From: a virus
DNA: 47,431 nt
IMG/VR virus record: IMGVR_UViG_3300046715_000053
Span: 1-47,431 of that record
Direction: 5' to 3' (one strand)
In this document: positions 8,622 through 16,173 of the stretch, one piece after another
Numbering within the stretch: the first letter of the stretch is position 1
How the letters are laid out: every line of letters starts with the position of its first letter
The notes under the pieces: generated by a model
The model's input: the letters and a program-made list of their open reading frames with translations, nothing else
Database searches by the model: none
What the model was told of the DNA's origin: nothing
Made by a program: the position numbers and the translations under genes

Positions 8622-9073
8622 CAGGTGCCGATCACGTACGGGTCACCAGGGTTGACGATGACACCTTTGCCCCGGGGATAGAGCAGGCGGTGCTCCGGGT
8701 TGGCGTCATAGACGGCCTTGACGTAGGGCCGGTGGACCAGCTCCCGGGCGAACAGTCCGGGGGCGGGGAAGGATTCGAGGCGAGCGAGCGGAATGTGCTC
8801 GGTCTCCATTCGCTCTTCGAGTTCCTCTGCGAGTTCGGGAGGCAGGAACGTCACGCCCTCGATCCTGACGTTTCTACGCCAGACGATGTCGAGCAGAATG
8901 TGCGTTACCAGTTCGTCGTGGAGGAAGCAGGCGGCGGCTTTGCGCCACTTCTTGGTATTGACTGCCCTGTCGAATGCCCGGCGGGTCTTGATGTCCGGGA
9001 GCAGGCCGACGAGTCCTTCGTAGACGATGATGATCACTGGGGAGATCTCGTTTGAGATGTCGCCGTTTTGCAT
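8621..9073 (-). CDS. Conserved hypothetical between helicase loader and helicase
   Basis: A 150-residue protein without a recognised domain. It starts MQNGDISNEISPVIIIVYEG, has a helical middle (TKKWRKAAACFLHDELVTHIL) and ends GKGVIVNPGDPYVIG. It overlaps both neighbours by a few bases (ATGA-type), between the loader and the DnaB-like helicase. Such tight placement suggests that it works with the loader or helicase, possibly as an adaptor. This is inference from position only. Confidence 0.7.
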   Translation of the reverse strand: MQNGDISNEISPVIIIVYEGLVGLLPDIKTRRAFDRAVNTKKWRKAAACFLHDELVTHILLDIVWRRNVRIEGVTFLPPELAEELEERMETEHIPLARLESFPAPGLFARELVHRPYVKAVYDANPEHRLLYPRGKGVIVNPGDPYVIGT

Positions 9074-9747
9074 CAGCTACGCCGGTCCCTGCCGACCATG
9101 ACGATGAGCGTAAACGCCTCGTCCAGAAACGAGTACATCGCCGAGCCGTAGATCTTGCGCCATTCATCCATTCCGAGGTTGGAGTTGATGATGGTGGGCT
9201 TGCCGTTGTTGTGCCGGTTGCGGATCAGGCGGTCGAACTCATCCACGGCGGCATCACTTGGGGTCTGGTGTTCCTTGCCGACGTCGTCCAGGATGATCAG
9301 CGGGCGGTTCTGTACCTGGTCCAGGCTTCGCTGGATTTGCCAGAATCGGGTGCCCGCCTCTTCGTCGCCCTTTTCCGCGAGCTTGCTGAATTTGATCTGC
9401 TCGACCCGGGCGTGTGTGTAGTCGGCCATGGTGGCGAACCTGATGTTCGCCTTGTGCTGGCGGTGTGCCTCCATCGCGGTGACCGCCGACAGCACGGTCT
9501 TGCCGACGCCGGGGTTTCCGAAGAACGCCAGCCCCTTGCCGACGACGGGGGTGCCGTAGGCGGTCCGGGCCGGATAGTTCGTGACGAACTGCTGGGCGTA
9601 GTGCAGGGCCGCTGTGCCGGTCGGGTGCTCGGGGTGGTAGTCATCGAACCGCAGGCCCCAGCATTTGCGTGGGATCCATGCGTTCTCCCAGCGGGATACG
9701 GGGATGTCATCGCTTTTGGTAACGGGAAATGTCGTCGCCATCTGCAT
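9073..9747 (-). CDS. DnaC/IstB-like AAA+ helicase loader
   Basis: AAA+ ATPase with Walker A GNPGVGKT, Walker B LIILDDVG, sensor 1 PTIINSNL and an Arg-finger region near DEFDRLIRNRHNNG. This is the DnaC/IstB clade pattern, and together with the upstream initiator it places the phage helicase at the origin, as lambda P or DnaC do. I chose the ATG at 9747 (MQMATTFPV), preceded by GAAGAAG, rather than the first ATG, since the upstream start would lengthen the overlap with the initiator gene to 77 nt. The remaining overlap of about 41 nt is still long. Confidence 0.88.
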   Translation of the reverse strand: MQMATTFPVTKSDDIPVSRWENAWIPRKCWGLRFDDYHPEHPTGTAALHYAQQFVTNYPARTAYGTPVVGKGLAFFGNPGVGKTVLSAVTAMEAHRQHKANIRFATMADYTHARVEQIKFSKLAEKGDEEAGTRFWQIQRSLDQVQNRPLIILDDVGKEHQTPSDAAVDEFDRLIRNRHNNGKPTIINSNLGMDEWRKIYGSAMYSFLDEAFTLIVMVGRDRRS

Positions 9748-10693
9748 CACCAGGCTTCTTCTTCCAGTATTCGGGGCTGTCACCGTCCGAACGCTGGAGA
9801 TCGCTCTCGGCCTTCTCTACGGACTTGATCAGCATGAATCGTTTCGCCAGGAAATCGATCCAAGGAGCCTTGCCTTCAGTCCAGTAGCCGGGGACTGCGG
9901 TGTAGGCGTCGATCATTGCTCGGATCTTATCCGGGTCCATGCCCGAGTCAATCCACCGTTTGAAGGCCCCTGCGAGGGCCTGGTGATTAGTAATGTCCCC
10001 CTTTCCTCTCCACTGGACTACACGACTAGATTCCCGGCTCCAGTAAAGTGCAAGCCCAATTCCGGTGTCCTGGCCGGGATTTCGCCTCTGCGACGCCGAG
10101 TGTGATCTAGGTCTCACTTCGTTCGTGGTCTCGTCCAGGCCGACGATCTTCGCCGGGTCCCGGTCTGCTTCGGCGGCCAGTTCAGCCTCGGCTTGCTGCC
10201 GGTTGCGCCGGTAGTTACTACGCCCGGTCGGGCGTTCCGAATACAGATACGTAGTATCTGTATGAGGATTGTTGTTAGTACTTGTATTGGGTCTCATTTT
10301 GAGACGGGTCTCATTTTGAGACGGGTCAGACGTAGCAACTACAGAGTTGTCACCTTTGGCAGGGGTCTCATTTTGAGACGGGTCCGCATCCGTAAGCGCC
10401 TGCTTCCAGTCCGTGACCGGTCGTATGCGCCGCACGACGGAGTTGTAGTGGCGGGCCTCCGGAGGCTGCTCGGCTTCGGGTACTTCCTCGATGATGTTCA
10501 TTGCAGTCAGTTTGCTCAGGGAGCGGAAGACTGTAGCGCGGCCCATGCGCGTGTTCATTGCGAGGGTGTCAATGGACTCCCATGTCATGCGGTGCTGCTC
10601 GCCAGCCGAATCCGCCAGCCGCAGCAGCAATACCAGAGCGTTGCCTGAGACCGGCGCGTATTTCCAGACCTCGGTTTGTATTCTTATCGACAT
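9707..10693 (-). CDS. Winged-HTH replication initiator (lambda O / DnaD-like)
   Basis: The start is the ATG giving MSIRIQTEVWKYAPVSGNA, preceded by AAGGA with 10-nt spacing. Residues 1-90 form a winged HTH (MTWESIDTLAMNTRMGRATVFRSLSKLTAMNIIEE). A long, low-complexity Asn/Thr/Ser linker follows, encoded by DNA holding three palindromic iterons. The C-terminal part (ITNHQALAGAFKRWIDSGMDPDKIRAMIDAY) resembles DnaD-like/helicase-interaction domains. With the DnaC-like loader and DnaB-like helicase directly downstream, the order initiator-loader-helicase and the repeats inside the initiator gene closely parallel lambda O/P. It probably binds the iterons and recruits the loader-helicase complex. 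Confidence 0.8.
   Translation of the reverse strand: MSIRIQTEVWKYAPVSGNALVLLLRLADSAGEQHRMTWESIDTLAMNTRMGRATVFRSLSKLTAMNIIEEVPEAEQPPEARHYNSVVRRIRPVTDWKQALTDADPSQNETPAKGDNSVVATSDPSQNETRLKMRPNTSTNNNPHTDTTYLYSERPTGRSNYRRNRQQAEAELAAEADRDPAKIVGLDETTNEVRPRSHSASQRRNPGQDTGIGLALYWSRESSRVVQWRGKGDITNHQALAGAFKRWIDSGMDPDKIRAMIDAYTAVPGYWTEGKAPWIDFLAKRFMLIKSVEKAESDLQRSDGDSPEYWKKKPGDADGDDISRYQKR
10241..10263. repeat. Perfect 23-bp dyad (10-bp arms) near iterons
   Basis: Arms ATACAGATAC and GTATCTGTAT flank a central GTA. The dyad is AT-rich in a GC-rich genome and begins 28 nt before the first iteron. It could be a protein-binding site or an extruding hairpin within the putative origin. Confidence 0.8.
10289..10384. 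repeat. Three GTCTCA-TTT-TGAGAC palindromic iterons
   Basis: The exact 15-mer GTCTCATTTTGAGAC occurs at 10291-10305, 10308-10322 and 10365-10379, each flanked by GG on the left and GGGTC on the right. Centre spacings are 17 and 57 nt. Two copies encode DPSQNET, but the third is read in another frame as TRLKMRP, so nucleotide rather than peptide identity is conserved. Degenerate half sites (GTCTCAC, GTCTCG) appear near 10110-10135. Confidence 0.9.
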
Positions 10694-10739
10694 CGTGTAT
10701 AGTTCCTTATGTCGTCCTCGCTCATGGCGATTTCCCAAT

Positions 10740-10780
10740 AGAAAGGCCCCCGTCTTAAGCTTTCAGACGGGGGCCTTTCT
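10740..10780. terminator. Strong terminator hairpin at late/replication boundary
   Basis: Arms GAAAGGCCCCCGTCT and AGACGGGGGCCTTTC, extended by one A-T pair, form a 16-bp perfect stem with a 9-nt loop. Flanking T-runs are modest on both strands (TTTCTATT on minus; GATTTTT shortly after on plus). It lies between the stop of the AT-hook-like gene and the replication initiator, so it would end late transcription before the replication genes. Confidence 0.85.
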
Positions 10781-10788
10781 GAGATTTT

Positions 10789-11718
10789 TCAGCTCCAGTC
10801 CTGCGGGCCGTATTTGCTTTCGATCTCCGCAAGCGTCATGTTCTTTGGCTCCTCACCCTTTCGGGGGCGTCCACGACGTGCCTTGCGAACCGTCCTGTCG
10901 GCGTCATTGACGTAGACGGCGATCTTCTCAGCCGATTTATCTGATGCTGAGACCTCTCGAAGGAACGCCCCGACCTCCTTGGTGAGGCGGGACTCTCGTT
11001 CGAGGAAGCCGTCGATCTTGAGCTGGTACTCAAAGGTCCGCGCCAGCAGCTCGACGGCCCTCTTGAGCCGGTCACCCTCCTGCCCGGCATCGGCAGGCTC
11101 CGGGGCGCTCTCAGGCTCGCTCAGAGGCTTCTCCTCGGCCTCCAATGACTTCGCCTGTTTCCGGCCACGCCCCCTGCGTTCACGCGGCTTCTCCGGCTCC
11201 GGAGCGGGCTCCGCCGGGGCCTGGGTCAGAAGGTCTTCAAGCCCTTGGGACAGATCCTCCGGGATGATCTTGGCCTTGTGAGCGGACATGAACAGCTCGT
11301 CCGTAACAGCGTCCGGTGCCTCATCCTGTGGCCCCCACGACAGCACAAGATGAGTGTCGTGGTTCTTTGCCGCCGCGTCGGTGAGCACCTTGATCGCGGT
11401 AGTGACCACAGCGCCCGGCTCTACGACCCGGACCCCCTTCGCCTCCTCATAGATGTAGCCCAGGTCTTCCGTTGGCTCGCGGTTATCGGTGATTATCGAG
11501 AAAGGCAGACCCATGTCGCCGACGAGCCAATCAACGATGTGCTCCGTCGTGTCGCCGCAACTGTCGATCGTCGTCACCAGATAGAGCATGACGTCCTTGG
11601 GCGTGGGGGGATCGGCCGCGTCGCCTACCCAGTCGCTGAGTAGATCCTTGATGTTGTTCGGGGTCGTTTCTCCGGTTCCTGCCAGCACGACGGTGGCCGG
11701 GTAGGTGAGGTTGGTCAA
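10789..11718 (-). CDS. Hypothetical protein with C-terminal AT-hook-like motif
   Basis: A 309-residue protein with a TTG start 6 nt after GGAGGAG; its start overlaps the TGA of the upstream frame. Residues ~1-165 look like one alpha/beta domain (TYPATVVLAGTGETTPNNIKD, then VLSWGPQDE). A Pro/Glu/Arg-rich linker containing RRGRGRKQAK follows, then a helical segment (RAVELLARTFEYQLKIDGFL) and near the C-terminus ARRGRPRKG, an AT-hook-like minor-groove motif. No enzymatic signature is visible; in particular it does not look like an endolysin despite its place beside the holin. It is the last gene before the terminator. DNA binding is plausible but unproven. Confidence 0.7.
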   Translation of the reverse strand: MTNLTYPATVVLAGTGETTPNNIKDLLSDWVGDAADPPTPKDVMLYLVTTIDSCGDTTEHIVDWLVGDMGLPFSIITDNREPTEDLGYIYEEAKGVRVVEPGAVVTTAIKVLTDAAAKNHDTHLVLSWGPQDEAPDAVTDELFMSAHKAKIIPEDLSQGLEDLLTQAPAEPAPEPEKPRERRGRGRKQAKSLEAEEKPLSEPESAPEPADAGQEGDRLKRAVELLARTFEYQLKIDGFLERESRLTKEVGAFLREVSASDKSAEKIAVYVNDADRTVRKARRGRPRKGEEPKNMTLAEIESKYGPQDWS

Positions 11719-11972
11719 GCGTACTCCTCCGTTGTCAAGACCTTGCAGCGCAGAACGTACCTTACGTCTCGGGAGTAACGGTAGTCCTGCTGAACCTCAC
11801 CTTCCGGGTAGGTCGGGTACGCGGCGACCCACCGACGCGGGCGGTACCCGGGCCGTGCGCCTGCCCGTCCGGCGCAACGTGATCGGCTCAGGAGTGTCGG
11901 CGGCGGCCAGGGTGTGCAGCAGGGCGACGACGGCGGTGACCGCCAGCACAACCAGGATCCGGTGCTGTACAT
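11715..11972 (-). CDS. Overlapping frame, probably C-terminal part of the neighbouring membrane protein
   Basis: The last ~43 codons (RPRRWVAAYPTYPEGEVQQD through VLTTEEYA) look genuinely coding and end in a TGA that overlaps the TTG start of the next gene, which has a perfect Shine-Dalgarno inside this frame. The first ~40 residues after the nominal ATG (Cys/Pro/Ser-rich) look like an antisense-type shadow of the membrane protein frame. No good internal start exists. The simplest reading is that the C-terminal part is reached by a +1 shift from the membrane protein frame, or that an indel separates one gene into two frames. Confidence 0.45.
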   Translation of the reverse strand: MYSTGSWLCWRSPPSSPCCTPWPPPTLLSRSRCAGRAGARPGYRPRRWVAAYPTYPEGEVQQDYRYSRDVRYVLRCKVLTTEEYA

Positions 11973-12102
11973 ACGTGAGCCCGTAGACCAGTGCCGCGAC
12001 GCACACCGGCTGGAGCCAGGCGGGCACCCGCAGCGGGAGCACCATGAGGAAGGTCTCCCACGTGATCCACGCCGCGAGGCCCGTGATGATCAGAGCGGTC
12101 AC
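11797..12102 (-). CDS. Small membrane protein, possible second holin or lysis accessory
   Basis: A 101-residue protein with a GTG start overlapping the upstream holin stop (GTGA). Two or three hydrophobic segments: LIITGLAAWITWETFLMVLP, LQPVCVAALVYGLTY and ILVVLAVTAVVALLHTLA. The C-terminus turns basic (LRRTGRRTARV) and stops two codons after CCC GGA. The +1 frame continues with convincing coding sequence to a TGA overlapping the next gene. Together with the preceding holin-like protein it forms a probable lysis cassette; antiholin or spanin-like roles are possible but unproven. Confidence 0.6.
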   Translation of the reverse strand: MTALIITGLAAWITWETFLMVLPLRVPAWLQPVCVAALVYGLTYVQHRILVVLAVTAVVALLHTLAAADTPEPITLRRTGRRTARVPPASVGRRVPDLPGR

Positions 12103-12530
12103 ACGGCCGAGCCCGGACCATCGTTCAGCGGGAACTGAGTCATGGGAGGCTGCGGATCTCCGGCAGGCGGCGTCACGACCGTGGCCGGAAGAGGCTCACC
12201 ACTCGGCACCCCGGCCGAAGGCGGAGGGGTGGGGTCCTTGACTCCCCGCTTGGCCAGCGCCGCCGCCAGGCCGCTCGGCAGCCACGCCCCCTTGTGCGTG
12301 GCCACGGCCACCGCCCAGCCGACCAGCACCGTCCACACCGCCTCCTGCCAGTGCACGTTGGTGGCGGGATCCACCAGCGTGGTCACCACACCGGTTACAG
12401 CCGTGAGCCCGGCCAGCGCCGTCGTCTTGACAGGTGAAGGCCAGCTCTCCTTGGTGACGAACGCCACCACGAGAGGCAGGAACGCCGAAAGGGTAATTCC
12501 CACGAGCTGACTCGTGTCGAATCCGAACAT
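12099..12530 (-). CDS. Holin-like membrane protein
   Basis: A 143-residue protein with three hydrophobic segments in the first ~80 residues: LVGITLSAFLPLVVAFVT, TTALAGLTAVTGVVTTLV and AVWTVLVGWAVAVATHKGAW. A Pro-rich soluble tail ends in NDGPGSAV. This size and topology fit actinobacteriophage holins that permeabilise the cytoplasmic membrane at lysis. It follows the tail fibre genes, the usual place of a lysis cassette, but no endolysin gene adjoins it. The assignment rests on topology and position, not on a sequence signature. Confidence 0.65.
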   Translation of the reverse strand: MFGFDTSQLVGITLSAFLPLVVAFVTKESWPSPVKTTALAGLTAVTGVVTTLVDPATNVHWQEAVWTVLVGWAVAVATHKGAWLPSGLAAALAKRGVKDPTPPPSAGVPSGEPLPATVVTPPAGDPQPPMTQFPLNDGPGSAV

Positions 12531-12538
12531 TGCTTTCC

Positions 12539-14158
12539 TTACTGGGTGTAGGGGACGGCATACACCGGCTCTGCCGACGTAATACCCATAGGATTATTCT
12601 GCTGGACGACTTGGGAAACTAGGTATTGCTTGAACCGCCGCCCCTGATACCAGTACGAACGCGACTCCCCGGCGACACCTCCGGCCTCCCACAAATAGTC
12701 AAAGCCGAAAGAGCCGTCGAAATAATCGAGGAGAAGCGTGTTCTCCTCTATAAGAACGCCATCGATCCAGAAGTTGCCAGAGGTTTGCCCCGGAGCGAGA
12801 GCCCCGGTGAATCTGATGTGGTCACGAGAGGTATCGGCGTCGAAACTGAACGAGAGACGAACCCAGTCCTCGCCAGGTTGAGCCGAAGCGAAAGACGAGT
12901 AACTCACGGAGTTCGCGTCGGATGCCGCCGAAAGGAACAGGTCGCTAAGACCCGTCCCCATCTTAATGTAGGCGGAGACCGTGTAGGTGCGGCCCGCGAT
13001 CAGGTTGTCGATGTCATGTTGGACGTAGCCGTTATTGACTCTGATCGAGACAGCACCTGATGTCGTGCCGAATCGTGCGGGGGTGGTCGTGTCCCGAGTC
13101 AATGTCGCGGAGGACAGCATCGACCAGTAGTTCGTTGATGATGCGAACCCAGGATTCTTGGCGAAGTTCAGCCGGGTCGGTTTCACCGTGGTCGTGATCT
13201 GCCGTGGCGTGACATACGCGGTCGGCCCGATGGCAATTTGTGAGTTTATCGGATATACCGCGAGCTGCACCATGTGGAGATAGTGCCAGTCACCTGAGGC
13301 CATGGTGCCGTAGTGCATACCGACCGCAGCGTAGGCGGCATTAGCCGGTGGGACGGCCAGCATCCAATGTCGCGTCCACGGCTGCTGATACCCACCGTCA
13401 TTGGTACCCGCATTCGAGGCGACACAGTACGAGACCACCGGATCGGGGTCGGTAGACCGATACATGGCGAAGTTGTCGAAGACCGCCGCCGGAGTACCTG
13501 ACAGGACCGTGAGCGTACCTGCGCTCTGCGACACTCCAGAGACCGCGAGGGGCACTGGAATCTGCGGCGAATAGATAACCAGATCGCCGGAAGACGCCGC
13601 GTCTCCATCCTCGATGAGCGGAAATCGCACATCGCGGGTCGAGGTGGAGGCGTTCGGGTCACCCGTCCAGACGCAACCGTACTGGTCCCCGTCACAGTAT
13701 TCGGTGACAGTCGCTTTCGGTTCTAGCTGAACCGCGTCAATATTGAACGTGACGGCATTGGCGGCCAGCGTCACGATGTTGGCATAAATGCTCGCCGTAC
13801 CCACTGGCGCTGAGATTCCCTGTACCGTGTACCGCGCCCATCCCTGGGCAAGCGTCACGGTCGGGGAGAGTACGACGACGCCACCTGGATTGATCGCGAT
13901 GACGATACGCACGTCGACCGGAGTCTGGGCGTCGGCATAGAAACTAAAACTGTAGGTTCCCGGCCCCTGACTGACCTGGGCCGTGGAAAATCCTTGTCCC
14001 GCCGCGCTCCCGTCTGTGGTCACCACCATCGAGCAGTTGCCGAACATGCTGTTCTCGACGTCCTGGGCGAGCACCGTGAACCCGATCGCCGTGTATCCGG
14101 TGAGGTCATCCTCAAAGCTCGGATTGGTGACGAGGTTAGTGGTGTATGGGGCCATCAT
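12539..14158 (-). CDS. Tail fibre / lectin protein with two carbohydrate-binding-like domains
   Basis: A 539-residue protein of tandem jelly-roll type. Domain 1 opens with LVTNPSFEDDLTGYT, typical of CBM4/9/16-like domains, and ends near CDGDQYGCVWTGDPNAS. A middle beta-rich part follows. Domain 2 opens with LNFAKNPGFASSTNYWS and ends with YFDGSFGFDYLW. Both domain ends share a YxDG...W-G...S pattern, suggesting internal duplication. Such modules on actinobacteriophage minor tail proteins bind cell-surface glycans. The ATG overlaps the stop of the preceding fibre gene (ATGATG), and the gene is the last of the tail module before the holin. Confidence 0.75.
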   Translation of the reverse strand: MMAPYTTNLVTNPSFEDDLTGYTAIGFTVLAQDVENSMFGNCSMVVTTDGSAAGQGFSTAQVSQGPGTYSFSFYADAQTPVDVRIVIAINPGGVVVLSPTVTLAQGWARYTVQGISAPVGTASIYANIVTLAANAVTFNIDAVQLEPKATVTEYCDGDQYGCVWTGDPNASTSTRDVRFPLIEDGDAASSGDLVIYSPQIPVPLAVSGVSQSAGTLTVLSGTPAAVFDNFAMYRSTDPDPVVSYCVASNAGTNDGGYQQPWTRHWMLAVPPANAAYAAVGMHYGTMASGDWHYLHMVQLAVYPINSQIAIGPTAYVTPRQITTTVKPTRLNFAKNPGFASSTNYWSMLSSATLTRDTTTPARFGTTSGAVSIRVNNGYVQHDIDNLIAGRTYTVSAYIKMGTGLSDLFLSAASDANSVSYSSFASAQPGEDWVRLSFSFDADTSRDHIRFTGALAPGQTSGNFWIDGVLIEENTLLLDYFDGSFGFDYLWEAGGVAGESRSYWYQGRRFKQYLVSQVVQQNNPMGITSAEPVYAVPYTQ

Positions 14159-16161
14159 TCCACCACGATTCCGTGCTTAGGCACGCTCGTATTGAAAAAC
14201 GTCGAATCGGTGTAGGTCAGAACCTGCACGCCGTTGCGGTAAACCGTGTAGATGTTTCCGCTCAAGCTGACCGTGAGCCGGTCGCCGTCAACACAGGAAG
14301 AAGAATAAGTGCCGACAGTTGTGAGGGTGCCCGCCTGCCTCTTTGCCAAAGAGGAACGTGTCGCCCGCCAGTAGTTGTTGACGTCGGTATACCTGAGGAT
14401 CAGACCCTGTGACATTCCAGCGGTCGGGCTTGTCGTCAAGGTGACGGACACCTGACAGTTCGCGTCGTTATTGCTTCCATTGATCACTGCGATGGAGCGG
14501 ACTGCTGGATCAGTCGGCCTGATTGTTCCGCCGTTGAATCCATCAATCGTCCACGAACCGGCCGGTGCCGACCAGCTATAGGCACCGACTTCCGGCGTGT
14601 GCGAGGTCAACGTCGTTCCAGCGTTCGGAGAGAACCGGTCGTAGCACAGGTTCCCGGCCGATCGCCCCTCTAGCTTGACGATCAAAGTGCCCGTCTGGTC
14701 ATACCACTCGATGAACGGCCAGACAGGACACGCTGCCGTTGTCGCGTACGTCCACGCCGAATGCGTGTATCCGCTGAGCATGAGCTGCACGCGCCCGTCT
14801 TTGCCGACGCATGCCCATTCATCGGTCGGTGGATCGTAGGCGGTCGGTGGCACGACGCCCTTCGACGCCCTCAGCGCCTGATAGACCCGGCCGCCGAACA
14901 TCACCAGGTCTGCTGGGAGGTATTCAACTGTGGGCGTCCACGTCAGGAACGGTGAAGGCACCGGAATGCCGTCCCCGATGACCTGACCACGATCCATGGT
15001 GGTCTGCCCGGACAGCCGGGAGACCGACCGCGCGATCAGGTCAAGTGTCTGACCGGTCCCCTTATTGAAGATCACCAGTGATGCGTTCGCGTATAGCTGA
15101 CCATCGATCGGGTTCGGAATGCCCTCCCCCATGATGATCGACCCCGGCGGGACCGTGAAAGTCGGTGAGTACACTTCCCACGTGTATTGGCCGCCAGTGG
15201 CCGGGTTCAACGCGAAGTTTGTCTGGATCTCGTTCCTGAAGGTCCACCAGGTATTGTCGGTGTTGCTGCCTGATGGTGCTTGAGCGGCACCATAGGCACC
15301 GCCGGTTTTTGCCATGTACCAGTTCTTTGTGTACCGGACTGTCTCACCGACCGCGTAGTTGATGGATGGATCCCAGGTGGGATAGGCCGGATGTGCGAAC
15401 TGAGCTTGGTCATCAGAGAGCAGCAGGTTCCGGGCCACTTGGATGTCGGCGTCCCATCCCGATACCGCTCTGATCCACCCAGCGAGCCCAGCGGGCTGAG
15501 ACTTTTCCTGATAAAGCGTCGTGATGCTCTGCACGAGATGACGCAGACGCACTGCTTCGATAGCGGTTCCAGGACGATACCCAAGCTGCTTCGCGAGTGC
15601 ACTCAAGTCGGCTTGAGCGTTCCTCATAGGATCGTTGATATAGGCCAGTGACTCATACAGAGTCCGTTGATTATCCAGCCCCCAGGCGAAGACCTTCAGC
15701 CAGTCTTGCAGATCCTGATTCTCGCTCGTGGACGCCAGCGCGGACAGCTCGGGACCGACATATTTGTAGTACTTCGGAATGCGATCGTATATCCAGTCGT
15801 ACGAGCCCTTATCGTCAGTGACGAGACACGATGTGATTCCCGCGCGAATCCAGGAGGTCCCGGTTTGCAGGAAGATCGCGTAATAGACGAACCTTCCCGG
15901 CTTGACGTTGGCGTCGGTCCAAGAACCGGGAGATAGATGGAGACCGTCGTAAAGCCTCTCTCCGTCGTCTTCCCGAATCGGGTAGCCGTTCCAATTCCGT
16001 AGAAGCCGGAATCCCGTCCAGTTCCCCCCAGGTCGCCCCCACGTCAAATGCACGCGCGTGTAATCGATTGACGACGAGACGAACGGCGAGACCGAAAACT
16101 CGACTGAGGTCGCGGTCCCGTAAAAGCTCAGGCCGTAGTAATCAATTCCGTAGATAGCCAC
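14155..16161 (-). CDS. Baseplate/tail protein I-like N-terminus fused to glycan-binding modules
   Basis: A 668-residue protein with a GTG start and AAGGTG upstream. Residues ~25-120 look FN3-like (DYTRVHLTWGRPGGNWTGFRL). Residues ~125-245 (IPKYYKYVGPELSALASTSE, LGYRPGTAIEAVRLRHLV) match the P2 gpI / phage tail domain that attaches fibres to the baseplate. Two CBM5/12-like chitin-binding-type modules follow (WDPSINYAVGETVRY; WTPTVEYLPADLVMFGG), then a C-terminal lectin-like beta-sandwich (GLILRYTDVNNYWRA, LTVSLSGNIYTVYRNG). It therefore connects the baseplate to receptor binding. It follows gpJ and a small fibre protein, matching the P2 order J-I-H. Confidence 0.8.
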   Translation of the reverse strand: MAIYGIDYYGLSFYGTATSVEFSVSPFVSSSIDYTRVHLTWGRPGGNWTGFRLLRNWNGYPIREDDGERLYDGLHLSPGSWTDANVKPGRFVYYAIFLQTGTSWIRAGITSCLVTDDKGSYDWIYDRIPKYYKYVGPELSALASTSENQDLQDWLKVFAWGLDNQRTLYESLAYINDPMRNAQADLSALAKQLGYRPGTAIEAVRLRHLVQSITTLYQEKSQPAGLAGWIRAVSGWDADIQVARNLLLSDDQAQFAHPAYPTWDPSINYAVGETVRYTKNWYMAKTGGAYGAAQAPSGSNTDNTWWTFRNEIQTNFALNPATGGQYTWEVYSPTFTVPPGSIIMGEGIPNPIDGQLYANASLVIFNKGTGQTLDLIARSVSRLSGQTTMDRGQVIGDGIPVPSPFLTWTPTVEYLPADLVMFGGRVYQALRASKGVVPPTAYDPPTDEWACVGKDGRVQLMLSGYTHSAWTYATTAACPVWPFIEWYDQTGTLIVKLEGRSAGNLCYDRFSPNAGTTLTSHTPEVGAYSWSAPAGSWTIDGFNGGTIRPTDPAVRSIAVINGSNNDANCQVSVTLTTSPTAGMSQGLILRYTDVNNYWRATRSSLAKRQAGTLTTVGTYSSSCVDGDRLTVSLSGNIYTVYRNGVQVLTYTDSTFFNTSVPKHGIVVE

Positions 16162-16173
16162 AACGGCCGCACC

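Larger units (their letters stand above)
10228..10385. other. Candidate phage replication origin inside the initiator gene
   Basis: Three features coincide in the linker-coding part of the initiator: an AT-richer stretch (about 10228-10290) unlike the surrounding GC-rich DNA, a perfect 23-bp dyad (10-bp arms) at its start, and three near-identical palindromes at its end. Lambdoid origins have this architecture (iterons plus an AT-rich unwinding region inside gene O). Function is inferred; no DnaA boxes were identified. Confidence 0.55.

Noticed and set aside
10740-10780. CRISPR or mobile-element inverted repeat
   Set aside because: A single long hairpin between gene modules, without spacers or transposase; a terminator explains it.
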